Shown in pieces: positions 1 through 11,190 of a DNA stretch of 64,000 bases. Both the position numbers and the translations under genes were made by a program. Origin of the DNA: Salvelinus alpinus (taxonomy: Eukaryota > Chordata > Actinopteri > Salmoniformes > Salmonidae); the NCBI RefSeq assembly GCF_045679555.1, contig NC_092099.1:14708076-14772075 (forward strand), in the 5' to 3' direction. The first letter of the stretch is position 1. Each line of letters opens with the position of its first letter. The notes under the pieces are model-generated. The model was not told the origin of the DNA and did no database searches. It saw nothing but the letters and a program-made list of their open reading frames with translations.

Positions 1-1124
1 AGTTTATATGTCATTCTCTTTCTGACCAAAATGTGTGACTGTCAGACCCTAAACACAATGTCATTGTTATTACCGTTGAATAAATTACTATATGCTGTTT
101 CAAATCATATGTTGTGGGCTGTCTTGACCACAACTGTGTGTGATGTGACAACACATTCCTTTGGCATGAAGTGAAGCCTTTTGGCAAGAGCAGGACGTTC
201 CTGTTCTAAAGTTAGACTTGATCTGACTTTTAATTAATCCATGGCAAATGGATTTCTATCACTCCAGAGATGTAAAACTGTATGAGTCATACTGTAGAAT
301 ATGAACGGATTGTTTGTCCGTTGGAACAAGAAAAGTGTCGTTTCCGGCCATAGTAGTTTTAGGTGAATCATTCTCAGCTATTAGCCCTTGAGAGCTGACC
401 TAAAGTGTTGTAATTATCATGAAAGGAATGACCTCATCTTGGTCCATTGAAGTACGGGTCTATGAAATCCAGGATGATTTTTTTTGTCTGTCAATTCAGC
501 TTTTGCTTCAAGAAAAACAAAGGTTTTCCTCGGAGTGTGCACTGCAGCCTGGTTAATGCTGCCTCCTGTTTCTGGAGCCGTATTTTTCTAAGGTGTGTGT
601 GGCACATCTGTGCAGCTATTGTTTATTCATGGCGTAAACCCTTTGAAATGTGTTAAGATACTTCCCACTCATTATAAAAATCCTGCCACCCATGGATTAG
701 GACTTTGATGTCACCAATCCTGCTTCAAAGGCTTATTTCGCTGCTATTAATCACAGTTTAGCCTCTGAAGATATAGCCAGAGAAAACATTTGGACATCTT
801 GTGCAGAAACTTTGAAATGTTTCAGACTGTCTTGCATATGCTCGGTTCATATCCTCTCGTCCGTGTGCAGGAGGGACTGTAGCACCACTGTGCAGACAGC
901 TGTACTGCTGATTCCATCAAATCCAGCTCAGACTGGTCCTGAACTGCCCTTTCTGTCTACCTGAAGGATTACCCAACACACTGGTCCACAATGGAACTGG
1001 CCTACTCTCAGAGTCATGCTTGTTGAAAGCAGGAGTTAACTTGATTTTCCTCTCTATGGCAACTGTAATTACCCTGGGTACAGTAGTTGACTTTTTCTAT
1101 TGAAAGGATTGCTCTGTATAATAG
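1..1124. other. MYO3B intron, no gene seen
   Basis: AT-rich sequence upstream of the first visible MYO3B exon. I see no splice-flanked open frame that resembles the myosin and no clear repeat. By position it should be intronic. Confidence 0.5.
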
Positions 1125-1560
1125 ACAGTATACTGTAAATACAGGTAACTGCCAAAATAAAGGAAACACCAACATAAAGTGTCTTCATAGGGCGTTGGGC
1201 TACCACGAGCCAGAACAGCTTCAATGCATAGATTCTACAAGTGTCTGGAACTCTATTGCAGGGATACAACAGCATTCTTCCACGAGAAATTCCATCATTT
1301 TGTGTTTTGTTGATGGTGGTGGAAAACTCTGTCTCAAGCACCGCTCCAGAATCTCCCGTAAGTGTTCAATTGGGTTGACTGGTTACTGAGACGGACATGG
1401 CATTTGGTTTACATTATGTTCATGCTCATCAAACCATTCAGTGACCACTCGTGCCCTGTGTATGGGGGCATTGTCATCCTATAGGGGGCATAGCCATGCT
1501 AGCCCAAAAATGGCCTGCCCAGCAGTTTTATACATGACCCTAAGCATGATGGGATGTTAT
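1125..1560 (-). mobile_element. Tc1-like transposon relic, end fragment
   Basis: The stretch beginning gtaactgccaaaataaagg and running through the blocks around 1180-1470 matches, by recognition, one end and the C-terminal transposase region of a Tc1-like family common in salmonids. The transposase would read on the minus strand, but only broken frames remain (about 1069-1341 reads partly open). The other terminal repeat is not present nearby, so this is a truncated copy. No function is expected. Confidence 0.55.
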
Positions 1561-2540
1561 TTGCTTAATTAACTCAGGAACCACACCTGTGAGGAAGCAC
1601 CTGCTTTCAATATACTTTATGTCCCTCTTTTACTCAAGTTTCCGTTACCTGTATGTGGTATTGTATTGACGTGTTGCTTTGCTGTGTTGGTTTGAACAGG
1701 TAATCTGGCCGCTTCCAGGGCGAGAGTCACTGCTGCCTCAAGGTCACTGTCACCCCAGCTCAGCTCAGGACACCACAAGGTGGGCTCTTTCTCCCTTAAC
1801 CCTTTATACAACTCAAAAACATCATTGTGGTGGCTATTATTTCATCCAAGTTGAGACCATATCACTCCTTATATAAGATTACAGGCATTACATCAAAAAC
1901 CAACAGTAGAAATCAAACACAACATAGCATTCGCTTGTGACTTCCATTAAAGCAGATAAATTTGAATCATTTGAACATTGAGAACCATTTGAGTCCATTT
2001 GCACCATGCTCTACCTTTAACTGCGATCCCTCTGGCACTACAAGGATGAATTGTCAAAGGGGGCATATCTCAGTGGTCCCTTCTGTCAACAGCTGGTGAG
2101 GAAGGAGGCTTTAAATGCTGACTGCTGATACAGCTTGCTCTTACAATTCCTGTTGTAAAGAACAACATGTTGAATTGTAGACGTTTGATGGATGTAGAAG
2201 GCCTCTAGACAGCGTGAGGCCACAGTTAGGCCATAAACAATTACTTCCTGCTACAGCCCTCTGAAAAGGCTATCTGGGGTTATACCTCACCTATAAACTA
2301 GTGTAGTAAACCTAACTTTTGCACGTTCCCCCTCACTGTTGCTCTTAGTGTACCATAAAAGTAATTGTCAGCGATTTATACAAATAATACTCTGCTGCTC
2401 TATTCATCTCTCACTGTCTGAACTGACGTCCTTTAAGGAGAACCATTCAGTAAATCATAATGTCCAGTTAAGATTTTGTCCATTGTCAAATATTGTATAT
2501 TAAGAAAATACTTCTCACGTTAGGATTTTTGTTGTACCCC
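1561..2540. other. MYO3B intron, nothing recognised
   Basis: Intronic by position. Short open frames here have no recognisable domain and no splice signals consistent with the myosin. I see no gene. Confidence 0.45.
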
Positions 2541-2551
2541 TTAAAGGGGAT

Positions 2552-2628
2552 GTCAGATTATTTACTTCTGTACAGCACTTTGAGATATCAGCTGATGTAA
2601 GAAGGGCTATATAAATACATGTGATTTG
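2552..2628 (+). repeat. LINE/SINE 3' tail fragment
   Basis: The block tacagcactttgagatatc followed by a tract ending in ATAAATACA-GATTTGATTT resembles the short 3' tail shared by many copies of a fish retroposon. Only the tail is present, as expected from 5' truncation during target-primed reverse transcription. Confidence 0.4.
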
Positions 2629-2735
2629 ATTTGTCTATACTCTTGTATTTTCCTTTCTTTCCATGTTTCTCAACAACACCTTCCTGTATTCAGTCTCCCA
2701 AATACCTATTGAAGGTAAGAACAGCCTATGGTTTA

Positions 2736-4251
2736 CTGTGCATTCGGAAAGTATTCAGACCCCTTGAATTTTACCACATTTTGTTACGTTACAGCTTAAT
2801 TCTAAAATTGATTAAATTGTTTTCCCCCTCATCTCATCAATCTACACACAATACCTAATAATGACAAAGCAAAAACTGTTCAGACCCTTTACTTAGTACT
2901 TTGTTGAAGCACCTTTAGCAGCGATTACAGTCTTGCATCTCCTTGGGTATGACTCTACAAGCTTGGCATACCTGTATTTAGGGAATTTCTCCCATTCTTC
3001 TCTGCAGATCCTCTCATGCTCTGTCAGGTTGGATGGGGAGCGTCGCTTCACAGCTATTTCCAGGTCTCTCCAGAGCTATTCAATCTGGTTCAAATATGGG
3101 CTCTGGCTGGGGCACACAAGAGACTTGTACCAAAGCCACTCCTGCGTTGTCTTGGCTGTGTGCTTAGGGTCGTTGTCCTGTTGGAATGTGGACCTTCACC
3201 CCAGTCTTAAGTCCTGAGCCCTCTGGAGCAGGTTTTAATCAAGAATCTCTCTGTACTTTGCTTCATTCATCTTTCCCTCAATCCTGACTAGTTTCTCAGT
3301 CCCTGCTGCTGAAAAACATCCCCACAGCATGATGCTGCCACCCCATGCTTCACCGTAGGGATGGTGCCAGGTTTCCTCCAGATGTGACGCTTGGCATTCA
3401 GGCCAAGGAGTTCAATCTTGGTTTCATCAGACCAGAGAATCTTGTTTCTCATGGTCTGAGAGTCCTTTAGGTGCCTTTTGGCAAACTCTAAGTGGGCTGC
3501 CATGTGTCTTTTACTGAGGAGTGGCGTCCGTCTGGCCACTACCATAAAGGCCTGATTGGTGGAGTGCTGCAGAGATGGTTGTCCTTCTGTAAGGTTCTCC
3601 CATTTCCACAGAGGAACTCTGGACTTCTTTCAGAGTGACCATCGGGTTCTTGGTCACCTCCCTGACCAAAGCCCTTCTCTTCTGGTTGCTCAGTTTGACC
3701 GGGCGGCCAGCTCCATGAAGAATCTTCGTGGTTCCAAACTTCTTCCTTTTAAGAATGATTGAGGCCACTGTGTTATTGGGGACCTTCAATGCTGCAGACA
3801 TTTTTTAGTACCCTTCCCCTGGTCTGTGCCTCAACACAATCCTGTCTCTGAGCTCTACCGACAATTCCTTCGACCTCATGGTTTGGTTTTTGCTCTGACA
3901 TGCACTGTCAACTGTGGGACCTTATATAGACAGGTGTGTGCCTTTCCAAATCATGTCCAATCAATTGAATTTACCACAGGTAGACTCCAATAAATTTGCA
4001 GAAACATCTCAAGGATGATCAATGGAAACAGGATGCACCTGAGCTCAATTTCGAGTCTCATAGTGAAGGGTCTGAATAGTTATGTAAATAAGGTACTTTT
4101 GTTTTTTTATACATTTGCACACAAAAAATACAACCTGTTTTCGCTTTGTCATTATCATCAATGTTTAAAAAAAAATCAATTTTAGAATAAGGCTGTAACG
4201 TAATAAAATGTAGAACAAGTCAAGGGGTCTGAATACTTTCCAAATTCACTG
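2736..4251 (-). mobile_element. Tc1-like transposon, near full-length, inactive
   Basis: Both ends carry the same inverted terminal sequence (inward from 2736 and from 4251: ...ggaaagtattcagacccctt), flanked by TA dinucleotides at 2734-2735 and 4252-4253, the TA target duplication typical of Tc1/mariner. The element is about 1.5 kb. It holds a broken minus-strand transposase. By position it lies in a MYO3B intron. A second inverted-repeat block lies just inside each end. The family is recognised as salmonid Tc1-like; no exact name is claimed. Confidence 0.85.
2870..3879 (-). pseudogene. Tc1 transposase pseudogene
   Basis: The minus-strand reading starts with ATG at 3879-3877 (MRSKELSVELRDRIV). 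It meets an in-frame TAA about 24 codons later and continues as an open frame (3801-3511) with the paired-like helix-turn-helix region of Tc1 transposases. After a frame change it resumes at 3545-3288 with the block [15 protein letters not shown], which carries the first Asp of the DDE catalytic triad. The C-terminal third is further broken. At least one stop and one frameshift rule out an active enzyme. Confidence 0.8.
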
Positions 4252-4388
4252 TATCTTCTACCTCATCTTTCTTGAGTCTAATGATAGACTAAAGGTAACA
4301 TGTGGCGGGTTCACTTACGCTGTGGTTTGACATTGTGACATTTTAATGCAGTCTTTGGAAAAGCATCAAACCACCTTATGAGCTACAC

Positions 4389-4550
4389 CAGTGGTTCCCA
4401 ACCAGGGGTACTCGGACCCCTGGGGGTACTTGAGAAGACTCATGAGACCATTGGCCTACTGGTAAAATACACATGAGGGGGGGGGGTACTTCAGGGGTAC
4501 TCATGTTAGAGCAAAATTGACTTGGTGGTACAGTAACAGAGAAAGGAACC
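4389..4550 (+). mobile_element. hAT-like terminal fragment
   Basis: The sequence CAGTGGTTCCCAACC at about 4390 is the usual terminal motif of hAT-superfamily elements. It is followed by GGGTACT-rich sequence, including a run of nine or so G. A matching inverted terminus is not obvious, so this is probably a decayed non-autonomous copy. Confidence 0.4.
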
Positions 4551-5242
4551 ACTCAGCTACACTGTACCTGCTCTGTGAGAAGAAAGTACATGGTAAAAGT
4601 TAGTCAAACTCTGAAATATGACTGATGTAAAATGCATGTTCGCTTTAGCTCAATCAAAGTCGGTGGAAAGTTTAAAACAGTTAACCGATGAGAAGCTCAT
4701 AAAAGTTATCATTGCAAACAAATGATTGAACTAGTGCAGACGTGTGGACGGCCCTTGTTAAAATACATGGACAGAAGTAGTTGAACAGAAAGGGGATAAT
4801 TGCTGGTACTTCTATCTGAACAGCATTCAACATAGTAAACTGTCAGAACATCCAATTACTCCATGAAGTTATTCAGAAAATGTTTGACATACCTTTCCCC
4901 CTGTGCTAAGATTAAATAAAGTATTAAGATATGCACTTTGCTGTGTAGACTTACTATGAAATATAGATTGAGTCATACATTTTGATGAAGCCATGATGTG
5001 CGAGGACCATTAAAATGCTTATATTGCGTCCTCGTTAACCCGTTGTTAGAAGGACTATCTGGTTTGGGATGGCAAGCCTCATTATACAGTGCAGCGTTAG
5101 CTGCAATTCTCCCATGGCCCTACACTGTTGGCTTTAAGTGTTTATGGTGCTGCTGCCCTACAGAGACAACACCGAACAAGCAACAATGTACTGTTTTCCA
5201 TCCCATTATGAGGAAGGAATTATGGTGACAGCTTGTGTTTAG
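4551..5242. other. MYO3B intron, nothing recognised
   Basis: Sequence between the hAT-like fragment and the first visible exon. No repeat or coding signal is recognised apart from the acceptor ending at 5242. Confidence 0.45.
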
Positions 5243-5320
5243 GTGGACACCATGGAGATGATGCGGCACCCTGAGGAAACCACCAACATGAGGAGACAGA
5301 CAGTGGCCTCCTACTCCCGG
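5243..5320 (+). CDS. myo3b: MYO3B exon (motor domain, loop before the actin interface)
   Basis: The 78-nt exon is flanked by an AG acceptor (5241-5242) and a gtatac donor. Phase 0 gives 26 codons including [19 protein letters not shown], a block typical of vertebrate MYO3B near the end of the motor head, just before the SH1-helix region. Class III myosins pair an N-terminal kinase with a motor and carry cargo along actin in stereocilia and photoreceptor calycal processes. The kinase and most of the motor lie upstream, outside the window. The exon is intact and joins in phase to the exon at 5632. Confidence 0.9.
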
Positions 5321-5631
5321 GTATACATCTCCCTCACCATCATCATCATCACTATACCCAATCATTCCATTTCAGCAATGTTTTTCATTTAACTCTAATA
5401 CAGTAGAGAAATAGAAAAGGGTTTTCATTTTTGGGTCGATTTATATCCACCCGTGAATAAGAATGTCAGTAAGAAGATTGTTTTGCTGACACAATGACAA
5501 AACAGCATCAGCGCGATATCTGGGAATTCCACAATGACCCTAGGAAATAATGCATAATGCAAATAATAATCCCTGTTTTCTTGTTTGCTCCGCCCCCGTC
5601 GCCTTGCTTTGTCTCCTCGCTGCGTTGGCAG
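5321..5631 (+). other. MYO3B intron
   Basis: A 311-nt intron with donor gtatac and acceptor ttggcag. It contains a CATCATCATCATCAT-like run just after the donor. Nothing else is seen. Confidence 0.8.
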
Positions 5632-5837
5632 TACTCCCTGATGGATCTGTTGTCTAAGATAGTGGTGGGTCGGCCCCACTTTGTGCGCTGCATAAAGCCC
5701 AACGATGACAGACAGGCGCTGGGTTCCTGTAAGGGGAGGGTGATGGTGCAGCTGCGTTACACTGGGGTCCTGGAGACAGTGAACATCCACCACCAGGGCT
5801 ACTCCCACCGCATCCTGTTTGAAGAGTTTGTTAACAG
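5632..5837 (+). CDS. myo3b: MYO3B exon (motor domain, converter side)
   Basis: This 206-nt exon between a cag acceptor and a gtaaca donor encodes [20 protein letters not shown], then IKPNDDRQ and, further on, the RHPF-type [13 protein letters not shown] block. The VRCIKPN motif is the SH1-helix hallmark of myosin heads. The reading frame is fully open and ends in phase 2 (AG|), completing an Arg with the first base of the exon at 8960. Base composition is more GC-rich than the surrounding intron, as expected for a conserved exon. Confidence 0.95.
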
Positions 5838-6795
5838 GTAACAACCGCGCTGTACTGGGCGCCGGGGCGCTAGCTGTGCACTCACGCTGAGTGCTGACAC
5901 AACCCCAGAGTTAGAGCAGAACAAGTGCACGGCGTGTGCTACATCACACAAAACACGGCTTCCTTAATTGGAAAGGAGTCGAAACTTGAGCAGAGCAAGC
6001 GGCTCACTAATTGGCAGTCATTAGTGATAGCATAAGACTACATCTCTTAACTGGGTGGGTTCACTTCACGGAACTGGGAAATAAGGGCAGAATTCAAACA
6101 GAGAGGAACTCAGGCTGAGGATAGACATTTTAATTGATTTCTTTACTATTCATGAAGGGTTTGTTTTTGTGCTCCATGTCCTGGATAGTGTCTATATCTG
6201 ATATAGGAGCCCATTATTCCCTGGGTGGTTATCATGAATGATGAAATTGGGTTACGGACTTTTTTCTATTAGATACAGGATATTAGATAAGGTTTTTATT
6301 TGTTTTCCCAATGTCTGGCAACATCTGCCAATGTGAGAGGATTTTTTCCATTGAAACGGCCTAATAAAATATTAAGCTTAGATTTGATTTTATCCACACC
6401 AAAAAATCCAAAAGCAGGTATTTAAACCTTCTTGAATCCTGTCAAGAATAAAAGACCTGCTCAGACTCAGTCCTTGGGGAAATGTAGGAAACCTAGGTTT
6501 GATCAATTATCCTTTGAAAAATATTCCAGGCACCTCCAATGGGGAGCTTTAATACGATATCAAATGTAATTAGCTTGGGCTTGTGGCCTGTGTAAAAAGC
6601 AGTGAGACGGCTGGTTAGTTCCGCTGCTCCAGGGGAGCTTTTAAAAGATTGTGTGTTTAATTTAGCCTGATTTCTTGCAGAAAACCCTCAATGACCATAT
6701 GCTGTTCTTCTGCCTGTCCCAATTCTAGGACGGTGTTGGTGAGGCTATTTTCACAGTGTTAAAGGTGACAGTTCATCACCTGACAATGGGCTGTT
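5838..6795. other. MYO3B intron, nothing recognised
   Basis: AT-rich intronic sequence. No repeat end, splice-flanked open frame or structured motif was recognised. Confidence 0.45.
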
Positions 6796-6810
6796 AACCC
6801 TCAAATAGAG

Positions 6811-6890
6811 TGTGCGTGTGCGTGTGCGTGTGTGTGTGTGTGTGCGTGTGTGTGTGAGCGCGTGCGTGCGTGCGTGCGTGCATGCATGAT
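6811..6890. repeat. (TG)n/(TGCG)n microsatellite
   Basis: Alternating GTGTGC and GTGT units grade into GTGC units and end in CATGCATG. Alternating purine-pyrimidine tracts like this can adopt Z-DNA and are usually length-polymorphic. Confidence 0.9.
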
Positions 6891-7723
6891 TTAAAGGGGG
6901 GCTAGATTCTCAAATGTTCAAACGCTGCTGTCCTATTGTGTTACTGGATGGAATGAACCCATCTATTGTTTGGAATATAGGAGACCGTATCTTAGCATGT
7001 CCCTGACTTTCTGTCCTCCGTCAGGACTGCAACCTCGCGATTGAGTCCACCCCATCCCATCCAAGCCAGGCAGAAATAATACTGACAGACTCAGTAGTTA
7101 AACTGCACCTTAAATGGAAAACTGATTTAAATGTGTGCTCTCATATCAAAGGCTCGTCTGATGTTACCAAGGAGTGTGCTTTGTATTTGCCATCAAAGAA
7201 ATAACAGGTATCAACAGGAATTAGAATGAAAGGCTGTGGAATGGGGGTGTTCAAATATGTTTTTCTTCCAACTCGATTGTTTCTTTGACCAACACCAGAA
7301 CACAAGGAATGAACCAGCAGTTTGGGAGCCTTGATGTCCCTGAACAAACAGTTATATCAGCTCTGTCCTATGCAGGTGTTTTGTAAACTGTGACAGGCAG
7401 GACAGTCAAGGCCTTAGACAATGAAGTAGAGGCATTCCATGGAGTTGATTTACACAGATTGGCCCTGATGGGCATTATCTGTGTAGTGATTGAAATAAGA
7501 GAGCGTAGTCCATTCAAAAAGAGCTCAGACAGTAGGCCTCTGTTAGCGGCTCATGGCTCAGTGAGTCTCGTTTTCTTTGTGCACTGTGGGTGGACCCATG
7601 CCTCAGATCCATGCATGGTATTTCATTTAGATTTAAATAAAAATGTAATAAACTTGTATGAAGGAAGAGTCTCTGAACGGTCTGAAAACATAAATTCACA
7701 GCAAAACATATGATTACGATATA
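6891..7723. other. MYO3B intron, nothing recognised
   Basis: Intronic by position. The open frames here (for example 7390-7713) lack recognisable domains and splice context and are treated as chance. Confidence 0.45.
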
Positions 7724-8901
7724 CACTATATAAACAAAAGTATGTGGACAGCCCTTCAAATTAGTGGATACTGCTATTTCAGCCACACCCATTGCTGACA
7801 GGTGTATAATATCTAGCACACAGCCATGTAATCTCCATAGACAAACGTTGGCAGTAGAATGGCCTTACTGAAGAGCTCAGTGACTTTGAACGTGGCACTG
7901 TCATAGGATGCCACCTTTCCAAAAAGTAAGTTTGTCAAATTTCTTCCCTGCTCGAGTTGCCCCAGTCAACTGTAAGTGCTGTTATTGTGAAATGGAAACG
8001 TCTAGAAGCAACCAGGCTCAGCCACACAATCTCACAGAACAGGACCGGCGAGTGCTGAAGCACATAGTGCATAGAAATTGTCCGTCTTCGGTTGCAACAC
8101 TCACTACCGAGTTGAAACTGCCTCTGGAAGCAAAGTCAGCACAAGAATTGTTCGTCTGGAGCTTCATGAAATGGGTTTCCATGGCCGAGCAGCCACACTC
8201 AAGCCTAAAATCTCCATGCGCAATGCCAAACGCCGGCTGGAGTGGTGTAAAGCTCGCCACCATTGGACTCTGGGCAGTGGAAAAGGGTTCTCTGGAGTGA
8301 TGAATCACGCTTCACCATCTGGGTTTGGCGTATTCCAGGAGAACGCTACCTGCCCGAATGCATAGTTCCAACTGTAAAGTTTGGTGGATGTGAAATAATG
8401 GTTGGGGCTGTTTTTAATGGTTCGTGCTAAGCCCCTTAGTTCCAGTGAAGGGAAATCTTAACGCTACAGCATACAATGACATTCTAGACGATTCTGTGCT
8501 TCCAACTTTCTGGCATCAGTTTGGGGAAGACCCTTTCCTGTTTTAGCCTGATGGTGCCCCATGCAGAAAGCAAGGTCCGTACAGAAATGGTTTGTCGAGA
8601 TCGGTGTGGATTAACTTCACTGGCCTGCACAGAGCCCTGACCTCAACCCCATCGAACACCTTTGGGATGAATTGGAACGCAAACTGCGAGCCAGGCCTAA
8701 TCGCCCAACACCAGTGCCTGACTTCACTAATGCTCTTATGGCTGAATGGAAGTCCCCTCAGCAATGTTCCAACATCTAGTGGAAAGCCTTCCCAGAAGAG
8801 TGTTATGGCAGCAAAGGGGGGACCAACTCCATATTAATGCCCATGATTTTGGAATGAAATGTTTGACGAGCAGGTGTCCACATACTTTTGGTCATGGAGT
8901 G
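7724..8901 (+). mobile_element. Tc1-like transposon, internally decayed
   Basis: The ends form an inverted repeat: the left reads cactatataaacaaaagtat (7724) and the right, on the opposite strand, cactccatgaccaaaagtat (from 8901). TA dinucleotides flank at 7722-7723 and 8902-8903. The 1.18-kb body carries a plus-strand transposase with several frame changes. A truncated copy of the same family lies at 45245-45912. Confidence 0.85.
7866..8840 (+). pseudogene. Tc1 transposase pseudogene
   Basis: Fragments of a Tc1-type transposase are spread over three plus-strand frames. These include a helix-turn-helix-like segment (HNLTEQDRRVLKHIVHRN, about 8020-8075), a segment that reads [20 protein letters not shown], and a C-terminal [19 protein letters not shown] region near 8630-8690 in broken frame. 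Frameshifts separate all three. Inactive. Confidence 0.7.
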
Positions 8902-8959
8902 TATGATAAAGGTCAGACAGTAAAAGGTCAGATATCTTTCCCTCGCCCCTTTTTCATAG

Positions 8960-9071
8960 GTATTACTACCTTGCTTTCTGTGCTCACCAGGTTCCTGACA
9001 CCAGCAAAGAGCATGCCGTTGCCATACTGGAGCGGGCCAAACTAGAGAACTGGGTCTTAGGGAAGACGAAG
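8960..9071 (+). CDS. myo3b: MYO3B exon (converter to lever arm)
   Basis: This 112-nt exon follows a polypyrimidine tract and tag acceptor. The first G completes an Arg from the previous exon. It then encodes [20 protein letters not shown] and ends in [10 protein letters not shown] before the donor gtaaag. GKTK followed by an F-L-K-Y-Y block at the next exon is the standard end of the myosin converter. The frame is open and the splice phases match on both sides. The intron before it carries the Tc1 copy at 7.7-8.9 kb. Confidence 0.93.
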
Positions 9072-9199
9072 GTAAAGTGATGATGACTGTCCAGATACAT
9101 TATAGTAATGTTTGTTTCCAAACCTATGGCTGGCATCTCAACTCTGTCCATGGATTGAGGTGCTTCAATGTTAAGCTCCCTGGGTGTACTGTGTGTCAG

Positions 9200-9360
9200 T
9201 TGTTCCTGAAGTACTACCATGTGGAGCAGCTGAACCTGCTGCTGAGAGAGGTGATAGCACGGGTGGTGGTGATGCAGTCCTACATGAAGGGCTGGCTGGG
9301 GGGCGAGGCGCTACCGCAGAGAGGAGGAGAAGAGAAACCACGAAGCCATCATCCAGTCAG
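9200..9360 (+). CDS. myo3b: MYO3B exon (IQ neck), frameshifted
   Basis: The exon starts after gtgtcag and reads [20 protein letters not shown], then [14 protein letters not shown], the end of the converter and the first IQ (light-chain/calmodulin-binding) motif. At 9298-9303 a run of six G follows CT. One G fewer would keep the frame that reads Ala-Arg-Arg-Tyr and the rest of the IQ helix to the exon end. As given, the frame is shifted by +1. The expected exon end (…CAGTCAG, phase-compatible with 9606) is followed by GG, not GT. Both defects could be sequence errors or real decay. Exon identity is certain; function is doubtful. Confidence 0.85.
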
Positions 9361-9605
9361 GGATACCTCCACCTGGCATAATCTGGACTAGTTTTCGTTA
9401 AAGAGATTAGTTTGATAACCACAGTGTGAACTATAGGGGCCAAAAGAGCAACGCTTCAGAGAGTAGACAATAAGAGCTCTGAGAGTTCAAAGGGATCTAG
9501 CTCATTGCCACCTGGTTGTGGTGTGTTTTGAAGTGGGAGCTCGTGTTGTAGGTGCTGTCTATGTTGTTTCACTGAGGTTGATCAGTAGCTTTTTTCTCTC
9601 TGTAG

Positions 9606-9686
9606 CCTGGAGGGGCCACACTGCCCGACAGAATCTCAAGCAAACCAGGAAGGAGTGGGAAGCTGCAGCTGTTTGCATAAAATCAG
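9606..9686 (+). CDS. myo3b: MYO3B exon (second IQ motif)
   Basis: An 81-nt exon between tgtag and a gtaaag donor. Joined in the expected phase it reads AWRGHTARQNLKQTRKEWEA, then AAVCIKS. AWRGxxARxxxK is the core of the second IQ motif of class III myosins. It ends in phase 1. The exon itself is intact, but it would be out of frame after the preceding exon unless the extra G is absent. Confidence 0.88.
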
Positions 9687-10940
9687 GTAAAGCACTGGAG
9701 ATATTGTTGTATTGTTCTCAGAAGTTCTCAACACACTCGGTAGGGCACTTCTGGAATTTATGTCCAGTTTATGTGCTTGGGGGGGTTTTCTTTCAATATT
9801 TTTAAGAGAAATTAATAAAAGCCAGAAAATCATAAGGTTTGATAAAATACCTTATTGATCTCAATAAGCATTCCATGAAACAGTAATCATTCATTAATAA
9901 TGTATAAAGAAAGGTTTTTGAAAGTTTGGGCAGCATTTGGTCTCCATGTTTCAGAAGAACAGTGCACATTGAGATCATTTTTTCCTTTCATCTATTTCCC
10001 AGTAAAGGCAAGAGAGAGGCTTATCCCTTCTGTTTCCTCACAACTTCCTCTCTCAAATTCCCAGTCTATTACACTGCTCTCACATACCAGAAACAAGATG
10101 CCTTTTTGTACTGTCAACCTTTTCATCTGAAATGTAAATTAATTCTTACTCAGTGTGCCTTGACGAAGATCAAAGTGAGCACATTAACCTTTTCGGGCCT
10201 CCCCCACTCCTTTGAGCCTCTCGCTGGAGGACAAGGGAGGGTGCCAAGAGGGGGAGGGTTGAGGAGGGAAGAGGAGGGCTGGGGGAGGAGACTTGGCGTT
10301 GTTTTATGTGGCTCCTAAGGGCTGCCCTCATCTGGCACACGGAGCATCTCAGTCGCCTGCTCACCTTGTGTAATTGTCCTCCATTAAAACACTTGTATAT
10401 AACATTGTGGAATGGGTAAACAGGTTTTTTGGTGTGAGAAAAGCTACACTGTCGGCTCTCGCTCGCTATCTCTTTGTAGAAGTGCACATTGATGTGTTTG
10501 TGTGTGGGCAGGAGGGCTGTGGAAAGGGCCCGACCTTACATAAGTGGGGCCTCAGCCCCCCGACGGAACACTCCAACACGCTCACATTGTGTGTTTGACT
10601 GCAGTTTATAGCCTTTGAGGTGGGCCTGCATTTGCATTATTTAAATAAACAGATGCCTTTCAAATGTATGAGCCTGGTGGCTCCTCAGATCTCGACAGGG
10701 CCTGGGGAGGGGGCTGCTAACCATCGATCAGATTAGACCATGGAAAATAGAGCTGCTTAACAATGTACTGCAACATGCTTTTCCACTGTGTCAAATTTTA
10801 CAACTAAAACACTAAGCCCTTTGACTGAATAATGTGAATTGCCCTAATTTGATACATCCAAAAGAGCTGAGGTTGCCCTTTTTAATCACATATTGTTTTG
10901 AAAATGAAACCCTCCTTTTAGTACTGGATAACATCTTTGT
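9687..10940. other. MYO3B intron, nothing recognised
   Basis: Intronic by position. A G/A-rich patch near 10220-10300 is the only compositional feature. No repeat end or coding signal was recognised. Confidence 0.45.
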
Positions 10941-10944
10941 TTAC

Positions 10945-11190
10945 AGAAATTGTCAAAGACTCCAGTCACCCGAGTCATAGACTGTTCTCTCTGCTACCAC
11001 ACGGCAAGTGGTACCGGAGCACCAAGTCTAGGACCAAAAGGCTCCTTAACAGCTTCTACCCCCAAGCCATAAGACTGTTGAACAATTAATCAAATGGCCA
11101 CCCGGACTATTTACATTGACCCCTCCCCCCCTTGTTTTTACACTGCTGCTACTCGCTGTTTATTATCCATGCATAGTCGATCTTCACCCA
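10945..11190 (+). mobile_element. LINE 3' end fragment
   Basis: The block around 11046-11085 (AACAGCTTCTACCCCCAAGC…CATAAGACT) and the upstream text match the reverse complement of 31440-31560, the 3' end of LINE B in this window. Only about 250 bp of the 3' end is here, typical of a 5'-truncated insertion. Confidence 0.75.

Noticed and set aside
9518..9805. 95-codon frame spanning the MYO3B IQ exon
   Set aside because: Runs across intron and exon; the splice-bounded 9606-9686 segment explains the conserved part.
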